A DNA stretch of 57,207 nucleotides from an uncultured Lachnospiraceae bacterium (GTDB lineage: Bacteria; Bacillota; Clostridia; Lachnospirales; Lachnospiraceae): NCBI GenBank assembly GCA_947650155.1, contig CANSUS010000020.1, positions 1-57,207 on the forward strand. The letters run 5' to 3'. The notes below the pieces were generated by a model that saw only the letters and a list, made by a program, of their open reading frames with translations, was not told the DNA's origin and did not search any database. Shown one piece after another: positions 51,208 to 57,207 of the stretch. A program made the position numbers and the translations under genes. Numbering within the stretch: position 1 is the first letter of the stretch; every line of letters starts with the position of its first letter.

Positions 51208-51752
51208 GGAAATATTGGAAGAAAGCAGGAATGCTGCTTAGGGACCAGACAGGGAGCATGGTTCCACTTGCCGTGGCAGCAACCATCGGAATGCTGTTGA
51301 TTATCCTCGGTGTCAGCGAATATATGCGGCTCGTCATTACAGCGGCCGGTGTGAAGGATGCAATGGAGTCCGCAGTGGTCTCCACGGTGAATGATAATTA
51401 TAATGAAGTCTACCACAGTGTCCGTGAGGGATATGCCGCGGGATATGAGCCGGACGGGGAAGGCTTTGCAGCGGCGGTGGATTATGGGGACATCTATGGG
51501 AGGATGTGTTTCCTGCTCGGTCTGGAAGAGGACGGGGAGGGGTATGTGCGGATCAATAATGGCGGGGAGCGGGAGTACCGGATCAGCGGGCTTTCAGTAG
51601 ACATCCCCAATACGGCGCTTGCATCCCCTGGCGGGACCTACTATGCGGATGCATCCATTACGCTGGAAGTGCCGGTCCGCTTTGCGGGAAAGATAGTGTC
51701 AAATATGACAATCGGCTTAAAGGCAAGGGCAGCCTATAAAGAGAAGTTTTAG
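51204..51752 (+). CDS. TadF/TadG-like pseudopilin
   Basis: A 182-aa protein beginning with GTG and overlapping the TadE-like stop. A basic leader is followed by DQTGSMVPLAVAATIGMLLI, a TadE/F-like prepilin junction without the acidic +5 residue, and a single membrane helix. The external domain is ~140 residues with beta-strand character (TYYADASITLEVPVRFAGKI, NMTIGLKARAAYKEKF). It is the last gene of the Tad locus. The loss of the acidic +5 residue is seen in some tip or minor subunits. Confidence 0.78.
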   Translation: MRKYWKKAGMLLRDQTGSMVPLAVAATIGMLLIILGVSEYMRLVITAAGVKDAMESAVVSTVNDNYNEVYHSVREGYAAGYEPDGEGFAAAVDYGDIYGRMCFLLGLEEDGEGYVRINNGGEREYRISGLSVDIPNTALASPGGTYYADASITLEVPVRFAGKIVSNMTIGLKARAAYKEKF

Positions 51753-51787
51753 CAGGATGTTACAGACAGCGTAAGAGTTATGACATT

Positions 51788-51815
51788 TTGATAGACTTCT
51801 ATACTTTTATATGAT
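51788..51815 (+). promoter_or_regulatory. candidate sigma-A promoter downstream of the Tad locus
   Basis: TTGATA (51788-51793), 16 bases, TATGAT (51810-51815) in an AT-rich gap between the Tad genes and the next operon, 62 bases before the start at 51878. Confidence 0.5.
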
Positions 51816-51877
51816 AAGGTGTGACTTGATAACAGGGAATGAGTTTTAAGAGAAAATGACATACAGGAGGGATTGCC

Positions 51878-52441
51878 ATGAAGGATAAAACAAAGAAATG
51901 GCTGGTAACAGCAGGACTTGCAGTTGTGTGCGTCGGACTGGTTTTCGGGATCAGCAGGGTGTTGTACCGCGAGCCGGTACAGGAGGCTCAGATCGTGGAG
52001 AAGGATGCCAATGAGATGGAGATAACCGTCGATATTGGGAAACCGGAGGACATACAGGCAGAAAAAGCGGCGGATACAGAAAAAACAGGCACAGAAGAAA
52101 GCCTCGTGACGGAGATTGACACCAGCATCCATACCGCCGGTGATAAGGAGCAGGAACTCCAGTCGGAGCCGGAGAAGACAGAGAAGGAAAAACCGGACGG
52201 ACCGCCCGCAGCACCGGAAGGGGGCGATACAGAGGAAAAGGCAGAACCGTCTGCGGATGGAACGCCGGAGGAAACGGAGAAAAAGCCGTCTGGGAACGAC
52301 CAGACGCCCAAGACGGGAGATACAAAGGACGGAATGGTATATGTGGAAGGGTTCGGATGGCTGTCCGATGAGGGTGCAGGTTCGGGTACTTATGCGGGGG
52401 ATATGTATGAAAACGGAAATAAAATAGGAATTATGGAATAA
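51878..52441 (+). CDS. DUF6550-like membrane-anchored, low-complexity protein
   Basis: A 187-aa protein with an N-terminal anchor (~residues 8-28, WLVTAGLAVVCVGLVFGI). A long acidic Glu/Lys/Pro/Thr-rich region (~40-150) follows, then a compact C-terminal motif (MVYVEGFGWLSDEGAG, then GDMYENGNKIGIME). The conserved C-terminal tail GFGWL...GNKIGIM recurs in conjugative-element proteins annotated as DUF6550, which I name from memory. It starts after CAGGAGGGATTGCC. It probably lies on the outer cell surface; its role is unknown. Confidence 0.7.
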   Translation: MKDKTKKWLVTAGLAVVCVGLVFGISRVLYREPVQEAQIVEKDANEMEITVDIGKPEDIQAEKAADTEKTGTEESLVTEIDTSIHTAGDKEQELQSEPEKTEKEKPDGPPAAPEGGDTEEKAEPSADGTPEETEKKPSGNDQTPKTGDTKDGMVYVEGFGWLSDEGAGSGTYAGDMYENGNKIGIME

Positions 52442-52462
52442 GAAAAAGGGTGAGAATGCGGG

Positions 52463-52488
52463 AAGCACAGTGTAAAAGCTGTGCTTTT
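52463..52488 (+). terminator. weak terminator or attenuator before the secreted protein gene
   Basis: AAGCACAG (52463-52470) pairs with CTGTGCTT (52479-52486) around 8 bases, followed by TTCG. The T tract is very short. It could reduce transcription into the next gene. Confidence 0.4.
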
Positions 52489-52509
52489 CGTATCTTTAGA
52501 GGAGGAAAG

Positions 52510-54240
52510 ATGGCATATTTGAGAAAAAGTTTTCTGCTTTTCTTTGTTCTGTTTTCGCTGATTCTGCCGATGCCGGTCTATGCAGCCGGGGAAGGAAACA
52601 TAGACAACGGGGGAGGCGGTTTGGGCAGCGGAACCAATACGAATTACTGGAGCAACCGTGATGAAGGGGTAAGGGTAACTGTGGTAAGGGCATCGGATGG
52701 AGGGGCGGTTTCACCATCCATTGACCTGACGAATAAGAATCCGACCGATATCAAAGTCCATTTCGGAAAAATATGTAAAACACAGTATCGCAATGGAACT
52801 GGTCTTTCGGCAAGAGTAGGCGGATATACGTTTTATAATCCATCGCAGTCCCTGCCGCAGATTATCAGTACATCCAGCGGTAATGCCAATCTGGAGGCAA
52901 TCAAAAGATATTTTACCGATGAGCAGGTCATAAAAGCGATTGCCGGATACGTTGGAATGGATTTCAAAACACTGACAAACGGGGAATATAAGCTGCTGAT
53001 AGAGCCAATAGCCTATGTGACATTTGAAGGAGTGCGTACAGCCTTTACAGCTACGGAGGCGGCAAAGTATAACCAGATCAGGGGCGGCATGCTGCGAAAA
53101 AAGATGCCGTCCTTATCCCATAAAAACCTGCCGCTCGCTATGTTTCTGGAAACTTCGGACTTAGGATTCCCTGCATGGGGAGGCGCCAGAACGCAGAAGG
53201 TATCGGACGAGGAGATTATCAGTTCGCTAGGGCTTGGAATCGTAAGGTTTAATGAAATCATCACGCCTGAAGTCATTGCAGCGGACTATGAGTATCGGGT
53301 GGATACGGATGTGGTGACGGCGGTAACCGTAAGCGGAGGGCAGAGCGATCCGGACCATCCCGTCAGCGTGACGTTTTCCATTCTTGGGACGAGTTATACG
53401 GTAAGAAATGTGTATTATCCGGAGGGCGGACAACAGCTTGTATGGGTGAAATGGCACACGCCGTCCACGGAACAGCATGTCGTGATCAGCGTGAGCGTAA
53501 GCGGCGCGGGCAGTCCGAGCAAAGGCACTATTACGGCGAATATCGTAGATTTGGATAAAAATCCACCGCCCAATCCCGTAGCCGATGACAGGAACGATTC
53601 CTACAGCGCGGGGAATGCGGTGGTGCCGGATAACCCGCAGAAAACCTCAGCGGTATGGAGTGTGTGGCGTCCGTGGTGGCAGGAACACTGGGTATGGCAT
53701 TCCGATTCCCATTCCGAATCCTGCGGGGAGGACTGTTCGGAAGAACATGGTGATTGGGAAGATGAGGGCTGGTGGGAGTTTGACTTGGATCAGTACGCCG
53801 CATCGCTCTCAGGGAGCATGACGTTAAAAACCGATGAGAAGTCGCCCACGGCAACAGCATCCACCATAAAAAGCGGTTACGGTGTGAACATATCGGTGGA
53901 GGCAGGGGCATCCACCGCTCAGTCATCCGCCACGACACCGCCCCAGAATGCGGTCAGCTATTTCCCGGAATTTTATTACGAAACATACTGGAGACTGTTA
54001 GAGCGGACAAGAAGCGGTTATAACGCGGCATTTGAATTTAAGACCAACCATTATTCCACCTATAACCGGCGGACGCACTTTACACCAATCTGGATGCCGG
54101 ATGGCGGGTATCAGGTCTATACTTACCTGCTTGACTGCTGGACGCCAGACGGGATGCTCAGCATGAACCTGACGGGTTCCGTACAGATAGCGGGGGATTT
54201 ATGGGATGACTGGCACATCGCGCCGCAGAAAGCGGAGTAG
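52510..54240 (+). CDS. large secreted protein of the conjugative element, unknown function
   Basis: A 576-aa exported protein. The start follows AGAGGAGGAAAG. A signal peptide is clear (MAYLRKSFLLFFVLFSLILP then VYA-A near residue 25-26). A folded region rich in beta strand follows to ~350, including an Ig/CARDB-like part (SVTFSILGTSYTVRNVYYPE, HVVISVSVSGAGSPSKGT). Residues 383-422 are strikingly rich in Trp, His, Glu and Cys (WRPWWQEHWVWHSDSH, SCGEDCSEEHGDWEDEGWW). The end is rich in Tyr and Trp. It lies in the operon of the DUF6550-like and DUF3852-like genes. I do not recognise the family; a surface role in mating contact is a guess. Confidence 0.75.
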   Translation: MAYLRKSFLLFFVLFSLILPMPVYAAGEGNIDNGGGGLGSGTNTNYWSNRDEGVRVTVVRASDGGAVSPSIDLTNKNPTDIKVHFGKICKTQYRNGTGLSARVGGYTFYNPSQSLPQIISTSSGNANLEAIKRYFTDEQVIKAIAGYVGMDFKTLTNGEYKLLIEPIAYVTFEGVRTAFTATEAAKYNQIRGGMLRKKMPSLSHKNLPLAMFLETSDLGFPAWGGARTQKVSDEEIISSLGLGIVRFNEIITPEVIAADYEYRVDTDVVTAVTVSGGQSDPDHPVSVTFSILGTSYTVRNVYYPEGGQQLVWVKWHTPSTEQHVVISVSVSGAGSPSKGTITANIVDLDKNPPPNPVADDRNDSYSAGNAVVPDNPQKTSAVWSVWRPWWQEHWVWHSDSHSESCGEDCSEEHGDWEDEGWWEFDLDQYAASLSGSMTLKTDEKSPTATASTIKSGYGVNISVEAGASTAQSSATTPPQNAVSYFPEFYYETYWRLLERTRSGYNAAFEFKTNHYSTYNRRTHFTPIWMPDGGYQVYTYLLDCWTPDGMLSMNLTGSVQIAGDLWDDWHIAPQKAE

Positions 54241-54306
54241 AGGCCTATGGATATGTAACTGGAATAACAGGGAAGAAAATATGAGTGACGGAAGGAGAAT
54301 GAAAAA

Positions 54307-54651
54307 TTGATGAAAAAGAAAAGTAAGTGGATTGTAATGATGGTCATGGCGTTTGCACTTTCCCTTATGTTCAGCATGACCGTGTGCGCAGGCGGCACGG
54401 GGGATGTGGCGAGCGCCATTGAGGGAACGTGGAACGATGCGTCAGCCCAGATCAAGACCGTGGTAAACAAGGTGGTGTTCCCCGCAATCGACTTAATCCT
54501 TGCGGTGTTTTTCTTCGGAAAACTTGGAACTGCCTATTTTGATTACAGGAAGCACGGGCAGTTTGAGTGGGCGGCACCGGCGATTCTGTTTGCCTGCCTT
54601 GTGTTTACACTGACAGCGCCGACTTATATCTGGACGATTCTCGGAATGTAG
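54307..54651 (+). CDS. DUF3852-like small membrane protein (VirB2-like size)
   Basis: A 114-aa protein with a cleavable-looking N-terminal hydrophobic segment (WIVMMVMAFALSLMFSMTVCA) and two further helices (VVFPAIDLILAVFFFGKLGT and APAILFACLVFTLTAPTYIW). This layout fits the DUF3852 proteins found in clostridial conjugation modules, and is like the small pilin-type VirB2 in size and topology. A TTG at 54307 is followed at once by ATG at 54310; GGAAGGAG lies 9 bases before the TTG. The VirB6/TrbL-like gene follows about 1 kb later. Confidence 0.75.
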   Translation: MMKKKSKWIVMMVMAFALSLMFSMTVCAGGTGDVASAIEGTWNDASAQIKTVVNKVVFPAIDLILAVFFFGKLGTAYFDYRKHGQFEWAAPAILFACLVFTLTAPTYIWTILGM

Positions 54652-54778
54652 GGGAATATCCAAATATATTTTTGTTATGGTGATAAACATATTTCAAGTA
54701 AGATCAGACGGCTTCATAGACTTTTAACAGAAAAACGTGCATAATAAAAATGTATAAAAGCAAGGGGGGGGTGCCGGG

Positions 54779-55135
54779 ATGAACCAGCAGGACAGCAGGG
54801 AATTGAAACTGATAACAGATACAGTATGTTCGGTAGTAGATGCGGAGAAAATATATCTGTTTGGTTCTTTTGCATATGGCATGCCGAAGGAAGACAGTGA
54901 TTTTGACATTTATGTGCTGCTGACTGACGGGAGTGAACGTCCATTGAAAGCCATGCAGAAAATCAACACTGCACTGGCGAGGATGGATATCCGGTCTGTT
55001 GACATACTGGCAGATACGGCATCCAGATTTTATGAAAAAAGTAAAGGACTGACGCTGGAAAGAACGGTTATCAGTAAAGGGGTGCAGTTATATGAACGGA
55101 ATGGGCAGGAGGAAGCCGGATCAACGCTGCTGTAA
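54779..55135 (+). CDS. orphan minimal nucleotidyltransferase (MNT) domain protein
   Basis: A 118-aa protein of the polymerase-beta nucleotidyltransferase superfamily. The signature IYLFGSFAYGMPKEDSDFDI (residues ~25-44) contains the GS and the two catalytic aspartates; a third acidic position is in RSVDILAD. Such MNT proteins usually pair with a HEPN-domain partner as a toxin-antitoxin system, but no HEPN gene is adjacent. It is enclosed by a 127-base AT-rich leader and its own terminator, and interrupts the conjugation gene order, so it looks like an inserted cargo gene. A run of seven or more G precedes the start. Confidence 0.88.
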   Translation: MNQQDSRELKLITDTVCSVVDAEKIYLFGSFAYGMPKEDSDFDIYVLLTDGSERPLKAMQKINTALARMDIRSVDILADTASRFYEKSKGLTLERTVISKGVQLYERNGQEEAGSTLL

Positions 55136-55156
55136 CCTTTAATAGAAAATGATTGA

Positions 55157-55184
55157 AAACTACCCATTGCCGGGTAGTTTTTTT
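55157..55184 (+). terminator. intrinsic terminator after the nucleotidyltransferase gene
   Basis: A perfect 9-bp stem AAACTACCC/GGGTAGTTT (55157-55165 and 55172-55180) with loop ATTGCC, followed by TTTT. It is one of the clearest terminators in the element. Confidence 0.88.
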
Positions 55185-55205
55185 GTGCCCAAAAGGAGGA
55201 AGTGA

Positions 55206-55646
55206 ATGAATTTTTTTGAACAGGAATTAAGAAAGATCATGGTGGGAAGCGGCATACTGAAAGACCAGAAGTACGTGGGGCGCCTCTGCTATGGAACGAT
55301 AGGAGAGGGCATCCGTGCAAGGGTTGAAATAGTGACAACCGGAATGAGCAGCAATTATGACGGAATCAAAGCATCCATTATCAACCGGAAAGAGGGTGTT
55401 GTGGACAGCATATTAATCAGGATGTCGGATGCATGGGGCAAAAAGCCGGTCAGCAACCCGAATTTTAAGGACGGCATCATACCCCATATATGGAATAATG
55501 ACGGGAAAATGGAATGGTATGTTTATAAACCATCGGGAAATGATTACAGGCAGCTGGCCGGAGAGATAGAACAGTACCTGTCTGTTTTTCAGGATATGGA
55601 AATGGTGCAGGAGCAGCCGGGAAACGGCATGCAGCAGACATTCTGA
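55206..55646 (+). CDS. hypothetical ICE protein (146 aa)
   Basis: A cytoplasmic-looking alpha/beta protein starting after AAAAGGAGGAAGTG. The central part (YVGRLCYGTIGEGIRARVEI, NYDGIKASIINRKEGVVDSI, IPHIWNNDGKMEWYVYKPSG) has no domain known to me. The C-terminus is helical and Gln/Met-rich. It directly precedes the VirB6/TrbL-like gene (33-base gap), so it probably belongs to the transfer module. Strong ribosome site and uninterrupted frame support coding. Confidence 0.72.
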   Translation: MNFFEQELRKIMVGSGILKDQKYVGRLCYGTIGEGIRARVEIVTTGMSSNYDGIKASIINRKEGVVDSILIRMSDAWGKKPVSNPNFKDGIIPHIWNNDGKMEWYVYKPSGNDYRQLAGEIEQYLSVFQDMEMVQEQPGNGMQQTF

Positions 55647-55679
55647 TGCCGGAGCAGGAAAAAGGAAAGGCGGTGTCAT

Positions 55680-56543
55680 ATGTTTATATTTGATTTTGTA
55701 GCAGACACGGTTCTGGATCAGATCGTGGACTGGATCTATGGAAAGATTGTGGGGTTTTTAAGCGCGTTTTTTGCGATGATGAACAACATGGGCGTGGAAC
55801 TGTTTGAACTGCCGTGGGTGCAGGCGGTAACCGATTTTTTCGGGTACTTGGGATGGACGCTTTTCGTGGTCGGGATCGCGGTAGGCGCCTTTGAGTGTGC
55901 CATTGAATATCAGGGAGGCAGGGGAAGCGTGAGAGATACGGCGCTCAATTATGTGAAGGGATTTATGGCGGTCAGCCTGTTCACGGTGGTACCAGTCAAA
56001 CTCTATGCCCTATGCGTATCCCTGCAGGGGTCTTTCGGTTCCGCCATATCGGGCATTACCAATACGGAGGGTATTGGCGTGACGGCGCAGGACGCGCTGC
56101 TGTCGGCGGCAATTCCGGGGATCGGGAACCCCATCCTGCAGATATTCTGTGCAGTCATGATGGGATATGCGGTGATCAAAGTGTTTTTCGGGAACTTAAA
56201 GCGCGGCGGCATTCTGGTGATCCAGATTGCGGTAGGGAGCCTTTACATGTTTTCCGTGCCGCGGGGATATATTGACGGGTTCACCCAGTGGTGCAAGCAG
56301 GTCATCGGCATATGTGTTACGGCATTTCTGCAGTCAACCATCCTGACGGCGGGGCTTATGGTGTTTAAGGACCATCCGCTGTTAGGACTTGGACTCATGC
56401 TTTCTTCTACAGAAGTACCGAGGATTGCGGGGCAGTTCGGTCTGGACACCAGCACGAAGACAAACCTGATGAGCGGTGTCTATGCCGCCCAGAGCGCAAT
56501 CAACCTGTCAAGGACTGTGGCAAAAGCCGCAGCCGCAGCGTAA
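55680..56543 (+). CDS. VirB6/TrbL-like conjugal transfer membrane protein
   Basis: A 287-aa polytopic membrane protein with about six helices: IVGFLSAFFAMMNNMG, TDFFGYLGWTLFVVGIAVGA, YVKGFMAVSLFTVVPVKLYA, GNPILQIFCAVMMGYAVIKV, LVIQIAVGSLYMFSVPRG and CKQVIGICVTAFLQSTILTA. This hydrophobic, glycine-rich organisation matches VirB6/TrbL channel proteins of type IV secretion, in the clostridial DUF6045-type form (named from memory). The start lies 8 bases after AAAGGCGG. It should form the inner-membrane channel of the mating apparatus. VirB4 and VirD4 are expected to the right, beyond the window. Confidence 0.8.
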   Translation: MFIFDFVADTVLDQIVDWIYGKIVGFLSAFFAMMNNMGVELFELPWVQAVTDFFGYLGWTLFVVGIAVGAFECAIEYQGGRGSVRDTALNYVKGFMAVSLFTVVPVKLYALCVSLQGSFGSAISGITNTEGIGVTAQDALLSAAIPGIGNPILQIFCAVMMGYAVIKVFFGNLKRGGILVIQIAVGSLYMFSVPRGYIDGFTQWCKQVIGICVTAFLQSTILTAGLMVFKDHPLLGLGLMLSSTEVPRIAGQFGLDTSTKTNLMSGVYAAQSAINLSRTVAKAAAAA

Positions 56544-56558
56544 GGCGGTGGCTGTATC

Positions 56559-57131
56559 ATGATAAGATTGGGAAGCCTGTTTGACGGAATCGGCGGATTT
56601 CCGCTGGCGGCGGAAAAAAACGGGATATGCCCGGTATGGGCAAGCGAGGTAGAACGGTTCCCGGTGGAGGTGACAAAATATCATTTTCCGCAGATGCGTC
56701 ATATGGGCGACATTACAAAACTAAAGGGAGAGAACCTCCCTGTGGTGGATATCATTGCAGGAGGTTCCCCCTGTCAGGACCTGTCCGTGGCAGGACGCAG
56801 GGAAGGGCTTGACGGGGAACGCTCCGGCTTATTTCTGGAACAGGTGCGGCTGGTCAAGGAAATGCGCAGGCAGGAGGAAAGGAGGATGGGAAGTGGAAGA
56901 AGGGCAGATCAGCTTGTTCGACCTCGGTATATGGTCTGGGAAAATGTGCCGGGAGCCTTCTCCAGCGGGGAACCAAAAGGAGCGGATTTCCACACCGTCC
57001 TTGAGGAAGTCTGCCGTATACCGGAGGAGTCCGTATCTTTACCTCGACCGCCGGGCGGGGCATGGACTCCTGCCGGGATTATTATGGGAGAAGGATTCTC
57101 TGTCGCTTGGCGGGTACTGGACGCCTGCTAA
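56559..57131 (+). pseudogene. DNA (cytosine-5-)-methyltransferase, truncated by an insertion
   Basis: The frame encodes the N-terminal half of a C5 cytosine methylase: motif I GSLFDGIGGFPLAAEKNG, motif IV with the catalytic Cys GGSPCQDLSVAGRREGL, motif VI-like MVWENVPGAFSSG, and up to GFSVAWRVLDA. In complete enzymes the next residues are of the type QxWGVPQRR with motifs VIII-X and the target domain. Here the frame stops two codons later, inside a perfect palindrome. Only 190 of an expected ~320-450 residues remain, so the product is very likely inactive. The rest of the gene may lie on the far side of the insertion. Confidence 0.8.
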
Positions 57132-57207
57132 TGTTTAGCTCAACATTAGCAGGCTAATGTAAAGTGAAAAATAATGTAAAGTCACCTCCTTCAAATGCCA
57201 GAAATGC
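57121..57207. mobile_element. end of an inserted element interrupting the methyltransferase gene
   Basis: Just after the codons for RVLDA there is a perfect 13-bp inverted repeat, GCCTGCTAATGTT/AACATTAGCAGGC (57123-57135 and 57142-57154), with a 6-base loop. Two direct repeats of TAATGTAAAGT follow (57155-57165 and 57172-57182). Multiple short repeats at an end recall IS21-family insertion sequences, but no transposase is visible, so the family is not assigned. A minus-strand frame of 17 codons ending at 57154 runs off the window edge. Confidence 0.5.

Larger units (their letters stand above)
36752..57207 (+). mobile_element. integrative conjugative element, left part (continues past the window)
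   Basis: From the rlmD 3' end onward, housekeeping genes are replaced by tightly packed same-strand genes. These include ArdA-like, DUF4314, Dam-type methylase, YodL, SpoVG, a Tad pilus operon, DUF3852-like and TrbL/VirB6-like proteins and a C5 methyltransferase. This set is typical of large conjugative elements of gut Clostridia. Base composition looks richer in GC than the preceding chromosome, and TTG starts become frequent. Relaxase, VirB4, VirD4, integrase and the right att lie outside the window, so autonomy cannot be judged. Confidence 0.8.

Noticed and set aside
51749-52468. 239-codon minus-strand open frame opposite the DUF6550-like gene
   Set aside because: It is a shadow of the Glu/Lys-rich plus-strand gene, giving an unnatural Cys/Phe/Arg-rich product, with no ribosome site and against the operon direction.
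57154-57207. Minus-strand transposase gene at the window edge
   Set aside because: Only 17 codons are visible, too few to assign to any family, so it is mentioned only within the insertion entry.

Overview
The window looks like a chromosomal segment of a low-to-mid GC Gram-positive Clostridia, most likely Lachnospiraceae. This rests on gene content (class II galT next to galK, YtrA-type GntR/ABC operon, VanW protein, mutS2, endonuclease III, YhaM-like HD protein, RlmD), on strong AGGAGG ribosome sites and on frequent ATGA overlaps. No 16S gene is present, so the genus is not assigned.

Bases 1-36.8 kb are ordinary core chromosome. In order: the 3' end of tRNA-Gly(GCC); an ECF-like sigma factor with a membrane anti-sigma candidate; a MATE exporter; a histidine phosphatase; a DUF378 protein; an MBOAT acyltransferase with an SGNH-like membrane partner; a YtrA-type regulator with a three-gene ABC transporter and a visible operator; a stand-alone receiver plus hybrid kinase; an Fe-S aldo/keto reductase; an AraC regulator; galK-galT; a radical SAM protein; nth; a DEDDh exonuclease; a VanW protein; an AIR-synthase-like/Lrp/aminotransferase/trmL operon; the minus-strand mutS2-response regulator-kinase operon; an HtrA-like membrane protein that has lost its catalytic triad; a GNAT; a YhaM-like protein; and rlmD.

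From the 3' end of rlmD (about 36.75 kb) to the right edge lies the left part of an integrative conjugative element (ICE). It starts with an accessory module: an HTH-like repeat protein, a large ArdA-like protein, DUF4314, Dam-type methylase, AbrB-like proteins, a YodL-domain protein and two SpoVG paralogs. A complete Tad/Flp-type pilus locus follows (pilin-like DUF6133 protein, prepilin peptidase, CpaB, TadZ, TadA, TadB, TadC, TadE-like and TadF-like). Then come conjugation-type proteins (DUF6550-like, a large secreted protein, a DUF3852-like small membrane protein, a VirB6/TrbL-like protein), an orphan nucleotidyltransferase and a C5-cytosine methyltransferase that is cut off by an insertion near 57.12 kb. 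Relaxase, VirD4, VirB4 and integrase are not in the window.

The most unusual signal is a 98-99 bp sequence present twice in the ICE (43055-43153 and 44461-44558). Each copy folds into a hairpin followed by an H-type pseudoknot. Each sits between a Shine-Dalgarno and a start codon and carries a replacement Shine-Dalgarno at its own 3' end. Other points of interest are a gene whose conserved first repeat begins at an ATA codon, the pseudoprotease, and a conjugative element that carries its own pilus-assembly system.
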